A stretch of DNA of 64,000 bases. It comes from Rhyzopertha dominica (lineage: Eukaryota; Arthropoda; Insecta; Coleoptera; Bostrichidae). Where the stretch lies: assembly GCA_025024175.1 (NCBI GenBank), contig QCXZ01000001.1, positions 32,482,942 through 32,546,941 on the forward strand, read 5' to 3'. Positions 46,218 to 58,258 of the stretch are shown in pieces. The notes under the pieces are model-generated. The model was not told where the DNA came from. It made no database searches and saw nothing but the letters and a program-made list of their open reading frames with translations. The position numbers and the translations under genes were made by a program. The first letter of the stretch is position 1; each line of letters opens with the position of its first letter.

Positions 46218-46403
46218 GAGGAAAATGAATTGCCAGAGGAAAAAACCCGTTACAGCACTCGGGCAACCGCGGATAAATTAAATGTCACGAAAGATTTAGT
46301 ACACCACATCTTCCAAATACACACAAATTTCTTACCTACCAGCAAGATAAAGGTATACATGGACACTCTCAATAAGACAAGAATGAGCTTTGCAAGAAAA
46401 TAG
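46218..46403 (+). pseudogene. Possible Tc1/mariner transposase N-terminal fragment
   Basis: A 61-codon frame contains RYSTRATADKLNVTKDLVHH and ends with DTLNKTRMSFARK, the pattern of a paired-like helix-turn-helix (R-x-S-x-R-x-x-A-x-x-L-x-V-S/T-x-x-x-V) followed by the linker of insect mariner-like transposases. It has no catalytic domain. Weak but patterned. Confidence 0.4.
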
Positions 46404-48751
46404 TACTGCTAATAAATCATAACACAATATACATTAATATAGAATATACAAACCCTCTCGGGCAGAAATTGTCACAAACGTATGCAGTACCAAAACTCAA
46501 ATTGTATAAAACTATTGTAGAACTAGTCATTACATGTGAAAGGAACTCCTAATTAACTGAAAGTAATCACATAAATAAAATACACAAGCAGCCGAAATAA
46601 ATGTAAAAGAATCCTTTGCTATATTCATAGGCATACTGAAAAGAGGGCAAGGGGGCCAGCTGCCTCCCCTGAACCAGAACCGCCATTTCTGGGCCCTTCC
46701 CACCTTCCATACATTTCATTTAGCTGGTTAATTAAGTATATACACAGAAAAACTGTTTCATTTACGAAATTGCAAATGAAGTAAAATTTATAAACAAGCG
46801 TATTTCACAATTTTCATCCAGAACTCATATTTGACTTTTGCAAAAGACGTTCAATGAGTCGTTGTCAAACGATTTATAAACTTATTTTAATCATGAGTCA
46901 AAAATATCAGTTATTTAGAGAAGAAATCCATCCGAACTAAAAGTTATGAAAGTCCATTTAACAAAGTTTTAGGAGTCCAGTAGCATTATAAACACGAATT
47001 AAAATCCCGGTGTGCTGTTAAAATTCCAGTATACAAAAGTCTTTTGAAAATCCGATTAAGTATATTTCAGTTTATTTAAATGATGCTTAATTTGGTTAAT
47101 ACATGGTGGGTTTGGCTTAACTTTAAAAAAATAATAGCTAAATGAAAAATGTGATAATCAAATAAACTCAAAGGTTTATCTAAAAAAGGTGGTATATTCT
47201 GTACAATGTTAATAACAAACCATGCCTTGCACTCATGCAAGGATCTTATTCTGATTTTACACAGTAATGTGTACAAAATCGTCATCAAACATTGAGATGT
47301 ATTGTGCTATCATTTTACTGATGTGTTGCAGTGTCTGATTATTGTCTAGCATTGATATAATCGACTCAAAAGCATTATTTTCGATTTATGCCCCGGTCAT
47401 TATTTTAGCCAGAGAGCAAAAAGAAGTAGGTATTCAAATTTGCATCACCAAAACAATAGTACTTACATTAATGTTATAGTCTCATATACCACTTCAATCG
47501 AATCCAGTTCAATTGACAATTAACTAGCAGTGACTTCCAAAGTAGGCTAGTATTTGGAGAGTGTATACCAGGAAAGTATTGAGAAAATCGAGATTTTTTA
47601 AGTAAGACCTGTTTTCTAATAGAGTCAAATTCTACCTTAATAGCTCTAATGAAGAAGCTCTTATTGTGATGACGTCAAGTTTGAGAAATCATTTCTCCAA
47701 TGGTTTAAGATATTCCCTCGTCTGTGAGAGAAGAAACCAACACACTGTTATTTGATGTTCTATTTGATACGATTCGTTCCATGTTGAGCTCATCGACATA
47801 ATAGCAAAACTGTTGGGAAGTTTTAAAAATCAGTTTCTAAAAATTGTACTGGTGACAGATTATGTCTTAATTAGGTTCGTGAACATCAGAAACTCGATTT
47901 TTTGAAATTTGAACCATTTCTTTAAACGTTGGATACTTTTTTTATTAATGCGTTTATAATTATACGGTGTATATCGATCCAGGATTTGCTTAAATAATAC
48001 TGCCAATCCATAACTGATCAAAGGTGAGAACACATTTGTAATAAGATTTCAGACATGCAAGTTTGTCTCGAAATTGAACTTCATGAAAGGTAAATAAAAC
48101 AACAGAAACTTAACGCAGAAAGCTAACCATAGTTTCTAGGAATCGAAAAAAACTTAAAAACGGTCAATTTCAACTGTTAACAATGCTACCTCAAATGAAA
48201 TGAAATGAAATTGAATTTCGCGTCCGATGGCAGAAAAAGTATTTGTACCATTGTATTTTTAATACATCAGGTTAATTGCGTCTGGAAGTTTAAATACTGA
48301 AAAGCCATGCAAAATACTTTTTCCAGTATTTAGAATACCAAAAAACGGCTATATCTTCTTTTGTTTGTAGACTATCTGAATGATGCATTTTAGACCCAAT
48401 GTAACCATATCATACTACAAGTCGAAACAAACATTTCATGGAGAATACAAAAATATAATAAAGATATGATGTTCCATGAAAAAAAAACGACATTAGCGTG
48501 CATTTCCGTATAAACGGAAGTTAGCCATCTTGAAAAGTGATTTTAGGTTATAGTGCTCAAAAATTCTAAAGACTTTTGAATAAAACAATTTTCCGTATTT
48601 TCAATGGGTACGGAGTACTAATTTGGTCCGCCCAATATATATATATGCATATTGTATTATTCCTACTTACGAAATTTATGTTTAAAATTTACTTATCCAG
48701 GACATAATTTTTAGACAAAAAACATACCATTGAGTAACGCATCTAAACATT
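46404..48751. other. Intergenic, no gene recognised
   Basis: AT-rich, with a short AAATG microsatellite near 48195-48212. The open frame 47288-47076 (minus) is unassigned. Confidence 0.35.
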
Positions 48752-48948
48752 TTAATTGATGAATTCCGCTTGTGATCTGGTGAGATCAGTTTCCTCACCA
48801 TTCCAACTAATGTCTCCTTCAGCAATATCCTTGGGCAGCATTTTCCCAAGAAAACACAAACTAGTCGAAACCAAAACCGTTGGTGTGAACCAGTTCGATC
48901 CACCGGCGGTCGCTTGCTGGATACATGCGACGCTGAGCAACTTGATGC
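48752..48948 (-). CDS. Candidate terminal coding exon of an unrecognised membrane protein
   Basis: A good acceptor (TTGCTTTGCAG ending at 48949 on the minus strand) is followed by an open frame to TAA at 48754-48752. The peptide contains GIKLLSVACIQQATAGG, a hydrophobic stretch WFTPTVLVSTSLCFLG, then an acidic tail ending QAEFIN. The look is of a last transmembrane helix plus cytoplasmic tail. Upstream exons would lie at higher coordinates and I could not find them. Another open frame in the same exon would run through a possible donor (GTATGT near 48726), so an internal exon in a different frame is an alternative. Confidence 0.45.
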
Positions 48949-50000
48949 CTGCAAAGCAATAAAAGTTTTTCAACAATAATTAGTACTGATTGGCTTCAAT
49001 TGAAAGTGCTGTCATACCAGGATTCGGTATATTAGATTGCACGCGTACAATTAAATTAATGCTTGAAATAGTGCACCCATTGTCAAAAAAATGTCCGATA
49101 AACTGATAAGCGATTATGCACTTTTGTGGAAGTTTAGGGGACATATTTAATTGATTATTTAAATTTTATAGTAGGGATTTTCTTTAACTTGTATTTATTA
49201 CACTAATAATATGAATGAAATAAGCAGCTGCAAGTAAGGGAAAATACAAATACATACAATAGATACCTAGCTATAAAGTGTCACGTTTATAGAGAGGACG
49301 AGAGAGATTTATGCGTATACCATCCCCAATTTAAGTTTTTTACTGTTTTTACGCATCTGCTGTATAAGTTTTTTCATATTGACAGACACAGTATTGCATT
49401 GCAAAACTGCTTTCTTTTCGAGTGTTCCTTGAATCGTGCGCGTGTGATTTGTGTCGTGTTGTAATAATACTAATATCGTAGACTTTCATTATTTGTATAC
49501 TAGTTTAGTAGTAGTAATTGCATTTATAATCAATATTTTAAAATACTTTATAGCCTTCTAACCTCGTCAATAGACAATAGGAAGTAAATAGAAACGTTTA
49601 AACCAAGCACTAAATAAAACAAACCAATAAAGAGTTAAAAACTTGGGTTTTAAAACTTCAACAAATATTTGCTGAAGGAGAGCATGAACGGATATAGATA
49701 TTTCGAAAATTTTAAGAATTATACAGATATTAAGTATAGTTGTTAAACACACATCTTACTACAACTTGAGTTTATAAACAAATTTTCACTATTTATAAAA
49801 CTGAAAGGTAGTATGGCAAAATACATAAAAAGAACTTAGTTGAATTAATTAAATAGCCTGAAAACATGCTGATTGTTTGAATGTTATTCGCCTCACATAT
49901 TTTACCAGATAGCTCTGTAGTTTCGATCTAAATGTCATTTTCAAAGAACATCGAAGCTATACTCAGATGTTTAAAATTTTGTCCACGCCCCTTATTTCTA
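48949..50000. other. Intergenic or intron, nothing recognised
   Basis: AT-rich; may be the intron preceding the candidate exon at 48948. The minus open frame 49752-49567 is unassigned. Confidence 0.35.
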
Positions 50001-51070
50001 CAGGGGTTACAAAATTCAGTTGTAAAAACCGCTTGGCTGGGTTTAAAAGTCGACTTTATAATTCCAGTAATATGAAAGGCCTATTGAATGTGAGGATGTT
50101 TGCCAAATGTTTTTTTTTATTCTGTGGTTTTTAATGTTCTAAAAGGTTTAGTTTATATCGTATCTCTTTCGGAGTGTCTTACATTGTTGTTTTTAAATCC
50201 TATTCTTAATGGCTGTACCTGATTGATTTATGTATACAGTATCACAAATTAGTCTTGTTTATTGTATTATTGTTTATTATTTGTGTATTAAGCCTATTTT
50301 TAATGCAAACCCTAACACCGATATAATTTATTGCAATTAAAATATGTTCCTTTTCATTTAACTTTGCATTGTGCAGCATTTAAATGTTTCAGTCTACAAC
50401 TTTTCTGCAATGTCGATTGTTAAAAGCTAACCGTTTAATAGGTGTTAATTCTTTTTCAAACTTTGTCTTTTTAAGTGGTATATTTATTTAACTATAGAAC
50501 ATTGAATGCTTAATTTGTAATATTACATCCGACTATGTCAGTTTTTGTCTTTGTCGACATAGATAAGTCCAAAAAAATTAAAAACTCCGTCCTTTTCTTT
50601 CTCTTACGTGAATTATATTTCTTTGTTTAGTGCATTTAACAAATCTAAGACTACCTCCAACCATTTTCTGTCCAAATACAAAAACTATTATCAACGTAAC
50701 TGGTCCAGAACAATACACTCTTCATAATTTCGTTTTTCATTGTAAAGAGTAAAAAACAAAATAAAATAACCTTGATCTATGCATATTTACATAATATCAA
50801 CTTGTTTCCAACTTATTTAATTAATTCTGAATGTTTTACAACGAGAGCACTTTTGCATTTGCTTTAATATATAGACAGGTGTCACATGCTGACCTCTTAT
50901 CTCTTGTAATTTTTAATATATAATATTTTTATATTCAATATAATTTGTACGTTTTTAATTTTTAAGAAGAAGGTTTTGAGTGCTATCACTTGATGAGATA
51001 GATACCTGCATCAACGATAACGACTTAATAGTCGAAAGAGACAGTCTATTCAAAAATCAAGTATTTTAAC
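50001..51070 (-). pseudogene. Eroded Penelope-like element copy
   Basis: On the minus strand, 50706-50661 reads WTSYVDNSFCIWTENG, a PLE palm with YVDD changed to YVDN. It is followed after stops by GVFNFFGLIYVDKDKN near 50590, the PLE N-F-L-D-L-T segment. The plus-strand end near 50985-51045 carries ACGACTTAATAGTCGAAAG, the hairpin-GAAA part of the hammerhead-like motif seen at other PLE ends here. Only parts are recognisable. Confidence 0.5.
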
Positions 51071-53130
51071 TTGTTTGTTTTATTTGCTGAATATAGCGAA
51101 CCAAAAGTTTTGAGTATTCTAATAATAGACAAACCTCTATGAAATTTTATTGCTATGTAATACGGATTTGATAAAAATAATATGTATTACTTTTGAAACA
51201 TCTTGGGCATGCATACCATTCATTTCCTGCGATCCCAATTATTATGCATAAGTGAACCGATTCCAAACTGTATTCTAATTTTCAAAATACTACAAATAAT
51301 ACATGCCAATATGAGGGCAGAAGTTGCTCGGTTTTGAAAAATTTTGGGTGCCTATTCTTATAAAAGGCGCGTAACGCAGGTGGTAGGTCATTCACAATGA
51401 ATTTTTTCTTTCTTTTTTTTGCAGGAACTAGATTTCTAAACAAGTTCTCATTGCTAATTTGACCATTTGTCTATGAATATTTGTAGTATTGAAACGTATG
51501 AAAATAATAAATCTTATTTTTATAAAAAAGATCGATAAATATTCTACAAATACAACAATAACTAAGCCAGTATTACGAAAACCAAATAGAAGAATAATAA
51601 CAAAGGAACGCCTTAACTACTGAAACGAAACTTCATGTAGGCTAGCAACTCATTTCATGAATATGAAATTTCTATTATATTTTATGTTGCTAGTAAATAC
51701 GATCAATATTAATAAATAATAAGCGTCATTCTCGTAAATATGTAAAGCTACAGTTGCTATTAAATAAAAATATTTTCAAACCACGTGGCTATCATTGTCC
51801 AGTGTAGTTCCTAGCAACTCAAAAAAAACTTATTCTCTTTCAGTATAATTGCATTTTTAAGATTTTGTATACAATAAAACTGAAGGGTTGCTGGTTGCTA
51901 ACGTACAAAATTTCGTAAATTTACATGTTTTCAAAAAGTGCTTTTTTAATCATCTAAACCATCTGAATATAAAGTAAATAATACTCCTACCTGCTAACGC
52001 GATCATACTACCGGCGTCCTCGATAGACAGTTGTAATGGGCAATCGCAAAACACTTCCACTCTTCAATCTGCAAGTGTCGAGAATTGCAGTCAAGCACTA
52101 ATACTAATACCTAGTTGACACAATTCGATTTTTACTGGTCCAAACAAGTATATCTGGTATAACTACAATCTGGAAGCGTTATACTTTCAGTGTTTTCGGA
52201 TAAAGGCAGTTTAGACTTGTATAACATGAATTTTGTAGAAAAAGCAAAAGACGAGAATTTGAATATCCTTCGTAATTAAATACAAGCATTTGTGCTTTTA
52301 TTAATATTTTTTTTCTACTGGAAATCAATAATGAAATATTTAAATTCTTAGCTGATATTCAGATAATTTATTAAAAAAATATATGAAAGAGTTATAGTAT
52401 TACGCAGGCACCTTTTCAACAGTAAATTAATGTGAATGTATATACAATACAAGCTTTATACAGAATGAAAGCTAAAATTTTTGAACTGGGATTACGGAAT
52501 GGGAGAACGCCAACGCTCAACCCTACGACATATTATGTGCTTATTTTCCTTAGATTTACATATGGTTTATGAATTTTTTGAGCTCAGTTTCTGACTATAT
52601 TATGTATAATCGCATAAAAATGCTAAACCTCTAGAAAAATATTTCAAAATATGCGCAAACGTTCGATACAGCATTATTAAATCAAAAGAAATAAATTGTA
52701 AGTTGAGGGATAATAAAACTGCGAATTTAAAAAAAAAAGACCGTGCCAAGTATTATAAATTGAAAGTGGTTTTTTGCTGAAATAACAGGTAATCAATGGC
52801 CCTTATATGTTGTCACTTAAACTGGGTGGCGGAATTTAAGGTAGTGGAATCAGACTTCAAACTTTCTGTAACCAAAATTCGGTAAATGCGAGGAAAAATT
52901 TTAACTCTTTCCATAAACTGTATCAAAAAAAATCGACGCTATTTATTATCATGGAAACGTTTTGGAAGGTGCACTCAATTTAAATATTTTAAATCAATTA
53001 TAAACTTGGAAACAAGCAGGTTATTTGTGTTCCACTTCACATTTTTAGATAGATCTGACCATCAGTAATTTTCCCGTAGCATCGAATCATAAGTATACTG
53101 AACTCATATGTGGAAATCTTTGTCCACGTC
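51071..53130. other. Intergenic, nothing recognised
   Basis: AT-rich; no exon, RNA gene or paired repeats found. The open frame 52886-53068 is unassigned. Confidence 0.35.
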
Positions 53131-53830
53131 AATTAGTTTTACTGGGGTTGAATGATGTTTAGTATAAACAATAATTATTATTTTAATGCAATGGTCAGCA
53201 AAAGCTTTGAGTTTATAATTGCAACGTGTTCTTTAATCCTTATTAATAGCTGTACCTGCTTTTAATTTAATTTAATTCGTAAATACCGCTTCTGCTTAAC
53301 AAATTGATTTTGGGTTTTGCTGTTAACAATGAGACATCCGCTTTTATTCAGTATCTATTGAGTTTTATTATTTGTGTTAACATTTGTTGTATAGCGTTTT
53401 TTTCTTTGTATTCCGTCTATAACTTTCGGGTATATCCATTGTTAAAGATTATATTGTTTTATGGTACCAGTAAATTCCTTTTCATATTTGTCTTCTTAAG
53501 CATAGTGCTTTTACCAGCTTGTGTATTATAGCATGAAATACGAAATGCATAATTTGTAATTGATTTGAGCCTTCCTACATTACCTATTATATCTCACTGT
53601 GTCGGTTTTCTATATATTTTAAATTCGATTTTAATTTTATTGTTCTCTAGGTACAGATAAAGTTGAGTCCATAAATTTAATGAATTTTTCGTTGCAGAGT
53701 TTTTCTTTATAATGTGACAAAAAATTTCCACCAAAGTTGAAGGCAAAGTTGAACCCATGGCAGTTCATCGTCTTGCTAATAGAAAGCGTGATTAAAAATG
53801 ACTTTTATCTAGGCATATTTCCACAATATA
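53131..53830 (-). pseudogene. Second eroded copy of the 50-51 kb PLE
   Basis: Shares order and sequence blocks with 50.0-50.8 kb, for example TTATTAATAGCTGTACCTG against TTCTTAATGGCTGTACCTG, and ATTCCTTTTCATATTTGTCTT against ATTCTTTTTCAAACTTTGTC (shown shortened). Minus-strand KFIKFMDSTLSV is the counterpart of the N-F-L-D-L-T segment. Heavily decayed. Confidence 0.45.
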
Positions 53831-54377
53831 AGTTAGTTTTTAATTACTAGTTTTACACATAGTCGATAAATTAACTGCACTTTTCTGTTTTAGCTCCGAT
53901 GATAAAAAAACGTGAATAAAAGCACAGACGTGTTACTTTGAACCAGACGTAGGTCAACCGTTATAACCGGCTCTATCAGGTTACGAGGAAGTAGATAGCA
54001 AGATGTTTGGCAAAATGTCAAGACTTCAGGTTGTAAGCAAAAGTCTACTTTTGCGTACACAGTTCAGTCGTCAGGAGAGTGGAGTGAAATAATATAAACT
54101 ATTTTTAATCGCTTAATTTTTATATAAGAGGAGGAATACAAAATATAGCCCTCAAATTCCACTGGAATTCAATGTTTAAACAATTGAAAGGTTTATTTGA
54201 TGCGCTTCTTGCAAATACCTTGCGAATTCGATTCTGACGATTAAAATATGTATTATCAATTTGAATCAGAATTAAATTTTATACAACAAAAATATCTCTA
54301 AAACTTTTTCCGCTCCATATAATAACATATGACAACAGGGTAGAGCTAGATGTAGCATGTACTTAAGCCTAAACTCC
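53831..54377. other. Intergenic, nothing recognised
   Basis: AT-rich sequence left of the hAT insertion. The LINE remnant right of the hAT may have continued here, but I see no matching coding sequence. Confidence 0.35.
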
Positions 54378-54385
54378 TTACCACA

Positions 54386-55583
54386 CAGTGGCGGCTCGTC
54401 CGGGTCGGCACTGCCGACCCAGAATTTTGATCGAAGAAATTATTTTTTTTTTCGTATTTTTATGTATATTTTGTTTTATTATGTTCAGATATCTTGAAAC
54501 AGTTGGAGCGTATTTTTTTACATTACCATCAAATTAATAATTAGCCAAAATCACATTTTTACGGGTTATCCCGAAAAATTTACGCTACTCGGCAACCGTG
54601 TCTGGGCCGTGTATGTTTGTCATCCAAGCCCGTGATCCAAGCGCTGGGTCGGCAGACCGCATCGTATAAGGTAGTAATAGCATCGTTTTCCTATGAGCTG
54701 AACAAAGACGCAACCCTGCGCGTATATTGAATCCCGAGGCGAAAATCGAGACTCTGCAGTGCCTGGGGCCGGCAGACGGCATAAAACGTTAAAATGGACT
54801 TCATCATTTATTTCAATTATTTCAAGTTTTTTTTAATCAACCAATTATAGTTCTGTTTTCTACTGAGTATTACAAATTATCTGAATGACACCCTTTACAT
54901 GCTTACAGTTTTTTTATAATCATAATTTAATTTTACGTATATATGTTTTTATTGAAGTTAATAAAGGAGGCCCGGCATTCATAATCGTCGGATTCCGAAA
55001 ATTAATTTTGACATGTACGTTGAACAACAATTATATATATAGTTCAATACTGAAATCACGAAAAACTACCCGAAATTTTTCATTTTCCCAAGATTTTTGT
55101 AAGAGCTATCCTCTTAAATAAACAATTTTAAGCAGATACCTTCAAACATTTAACAGAATTAATTAAATACCTGTTATAAATTTAGTAAATCTGAAATCAT
55201 TGAAGAATTTCACACAAAAAGAAAATAACAAAATAAGTAAGCGCCAGTACCCATATAATCGCTTAATGCTGTCTGCCGGACTTCCGAATACATCTTCGGA
55301 TTGGGTCGACATATATCGACTTCTCCTCGCCGGTGCAGTACAGGTGCACGCTTAACGTTGAAATTATGTAGCTAGTTGCCAGATTAGGCTATTTGTTACC
55401 AAATGAACTATCTTTTTAACTTGCGGCGATATGAAAATTTACAGAAATAGCAAGTAATAAACAACAACAACTACGAGTATATACAAAATTATTTACTAAT
55501 TTATAAATAATTAATATTGACTAACTAGAGTGGACCAAAGTTTTTACTGCCGACCCATTAGAATTTGTCACCAGCCGCCACTG
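54386..55583. mobile_element. hAT-superfamily non-autonomous element with perfect 8-bp target duplication
   Basis: Flanked on both sides by TTACCACA (54378-54385 and 55584-55591). The left end starts CAGTGGCGGCTCGTCC and the right end, read in reverse, starts CAGTGGCGGCTGGTGAC, followed on both sides by GGGTCGGCA motifs. CAGTGGCGGCT ends and 8-bp duplications are characteristic of hAT elements. Length is 1198 bases with no transposase, so it is non-autonomous. Confidence 0.92.
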
Positions 55584-55594
55584 TTACCACAGGC

Positions 55595-55868
55595 ACAAAA
55601 ATCCAGCTATATACGTACATACATCATTAATTCGACCGGTAGTTACATATGCAAGCGAAACCTGACACTCAAGCAAAGAAAAGTCAATAAGCTGCTAGTG
55701 TGGGAATGTAAAATATTGAGAATTATATACGGCTCCTGCAGAGATATAAATAGAAATAATTGGAGACGCAGGCATAATAGTGAATTAGAACAACTATATG
55801 GAAAGGTAAACATAGTAAAACTAGCGGACCTGGCAGACATTGTCTTGCATGATATTCCAAATGATTAG
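55595..55868 (+). pseudogene. Non-LTR retrotransposon 3' end (C-terminus of reverse transcriptase region)
   Basis: The plus strand reads IRPVVTYASET, then with a frame change TLKQRKVNKLLVWECKILR and NNWRRRHNSELEQLYG. This is the conserved C-terminal region after the RT palm of insect LINEs (L-I-R-P-V-x-x-Y-G-S-E-T-W and F-E-R-K-I-L-R). It is followed by an ATGA/AATG microsatellite tail (55877-55905), which fits a LINE 3' end. The hAT element is inserted immediately upstream of this fragment. Confidence 0.8.
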
Positions 55869-55969
55869 GATATTAAAATGAATGAAATGAATGAATGAAT
55901 GAATGCACACACAAAAATTCATTCAGTCGATCCAGCAGAGTTTAGTTGCAGTATAGATAAATAAGCTAG

Positions 55970-56326
55970 ATACCGACTGCAGCGCCATCTGCCGGGCTGA
56001 TTTGTAAATCTAAACCATCCAGGGCACTACCCAAATGCATACAAAAAAATTCATTCAAATCGATCCAGCCGTTTAGTTGCAGTATAGATAAATAACCTAG
56101 ATACCGACTGCAGCGCCATCTGCCGGGCTGATATGTGAATCTAAACCATCCAGGGCGCCACCCAAACCCATACAAAAAAATTCATTCAAATCGGTCCAGC
56201 CGTTTAGGAGGAAATAACCTAGATACCGACTGCAGCGCCGTCTGCCGGGCTGATTTGTGAATCTGAAACAATCAAGGGCGCCACCCAAACGCATATAAAA
56301 AAAATCATTCAAATCGGTCCAGCCGT
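55970..56326 (+). repeat. Satellite-like tandem repeat (~122-131 bp unit), left side
   Basis: Three units with ACCGACTGCAGCGCCATCTG, a GCCGGGCTGAT block and TCATTCAAATCGGTCCAGCC, spaced 131 and 122 bases (marker at 55972, 56103, 56225). The third unit is interrupted by the foldback element and resumes at 61432. Confidence 0.9.
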
Positions 56327-56530
56327 AGGTGCGTTAAGCTGGCCCGGCAGTTTGTCATTTTTCAAAATATTTTTACACAAGTTAAGAATGCTAGGCAAAT
56401 GCTAGCGAATGCTGTCATTTTTAAGAAAAATGCTAGGTAAATAAGGTAAAAAAATAATTTAATTTTCGGGGCCAACTTAACGACAGCCCGGACATATTAA
56501 ATATTTACAAAATTTTTTTGGTATATATAG

Positions 56531-58258
56531 AATGCTAGCGAAATGCTGGCGAATGCTGGGGTTTATTTCAAAAATGCTATGTAAATAAGGCCGTACGGAT
56601 AACTTAAAGTTGCCCGGCCTATATAACGCCAGCCCGGACCTGGTTATTTTTTTGCAGTTTTTGTCATCAGTCCATGAATGTTGGAGAAATGCTGGGGAAT
56701 GCTGGGGTTTATTTCAAAAATGCTATGTAAATAAGGCCGTACGGATAACTTAAAGTTGCCCGGCCTAAATAACTCCAGCCCGGACCTGGTTACTTTTTTG
56801 CAGTTTTTGTCATTAGTCCGTGAATGCTAGCGAAATGCTGGCGAATGCTGGGGTTTATTTCAAAAATGCTATGTAAATAAGGCCGTACGGATAACTTAAA
56901 GTTGCCGGGCCTAAATAAANCCAGCCCGGACCTGGTTATTTTTTGCAGTTTTTGTCAACAGTCCGTGAATGCTAGCGAAATGCTGGCGAATGCTGGGGTT
57001 TATTTCAAAAATGCTATGTAAATAAGACCGTACGGATAACTTAAAGTTGCCGGGCCTAAATAACTCCAGCCCGGACCTGGTTACTTTTTTTGCAGTTTTT
57101 GTCATTTGTCCGTGAATGCTAGCAAAATGCTGGCGAATGCTGGGGTTTATTTCAAAAATGCTATGTAAATAAGGCCGTACGGATAACTTAAAGTTGCCGG
57201 GCCTAAATAACGCCAGCCCGGACCTGGTTATTTTTTTGCAGTTTTTGTCATCAGTCCGTGAATGCTAGCGAAATGCTGGCGAATGCTGGGGTTTATTTAA
57301 AAAATGCTATGTAAATAAGGCCGTACGGATAACTTAAAGTTGCCGGGCCTAAATAACTCCAGCCCGGACCTGGTTACTTTTTTTGCAGTTTTTGTCATTA
57401 GTCCGTGAATGCTGACGAAATGCTGGCGAATGCTGGGGTTTATTTCAAAAATGCTATGTAAATAAGGCCGTACGGATAACTTAAAGTTGCCCGACCTAAA
57501 TAAATCCAGCCCGGACCTGGTTATTTTTTTTGCAGTTTTTGTCATTAGTCCGTGAATGCTACCGAAATGCTGGCGAATGCTGGGGTTTATTTCAAAAATG
57601 CTATGTAAATAAGGCCGTACGGATAACTTAAAGTTGCCCGACTTAAATAACTCCAGCCCGGACCTGGTTATTTTTTTGCAGTTTTTGTCATCAGTCCGTG
57701 AATGCTAGCGAAATGCTGGCGAATGCTGGGGTTATTTCAAAAATGCTATGTAAATAAGGCCGTACGGATAACTTAAAGTTGCCGGGCCTAAATAACTCCA
57801 GCCCGGATCTGGTTACTTTTCTTGCAGTTTTTGTCATTAGTCCGTGAATGCTAGCGAAATGCTGGCGAATGCTGGGATTTATTTCAAAAATGCTATGTAA
57901 ATAAGGCCGTACGGATAACTTAAAGTTGCCGGGCCTAAATAACGCCAGCCCGGACCTGGTTATTTTTTTGCAGTTTTTGTCATCAGTCNGTGNACGTTAA
58001 CGAAATGCTGGCGTATGCTGGGGTTTATTTCAAAAATGCTATGTAAATAAGGCCGTACGGATAACTTAAAGTTGCGCAGCCATCTTAACAACAGCCCAGT
58101 CTTGTGAAATATTTACAAAAATTTGTTGGTATCTGTAGAATGCTCAAGAAAGGCCACCGAATGCTAAAGTATATTTTAAAAATGGTATGTTAATAAGGCC
58201 ATACGGATGAATTAATGTTGCCGGACAACTTAAAGCCGGCCCCGACCTGGTTATTTTT
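56531..58258 (+). repeat. Foldback arm array, left (~12 units of ~146 bp)
   Basis: Unit starts at 56531, 56677, 56823, 56968, 57115, 57261, 57408, 57555, 57701, 57847, ~57993 and a diverged inner one at ~58139. Each unit holds four ATGCT sub-repeats, AAATAAGGCCGTACGGATAA, an internal palindrome GCCGGGC...GCCCGGAC and CCTGGTTA-T(n)-GCAG. Periods of 145-147 depend on the T-tract length, so frames open and close between units. Confidence 0.95.

Noticed and set aside
56911..57545. Minus-strand open frames in the left foldback array, and their plus-strand twins at 60603-61141
   Set aside because: They read through 147-base units only; a one-base change of the T tract closes them. The same peptide on both arms is explained by repetition, not by a gene.
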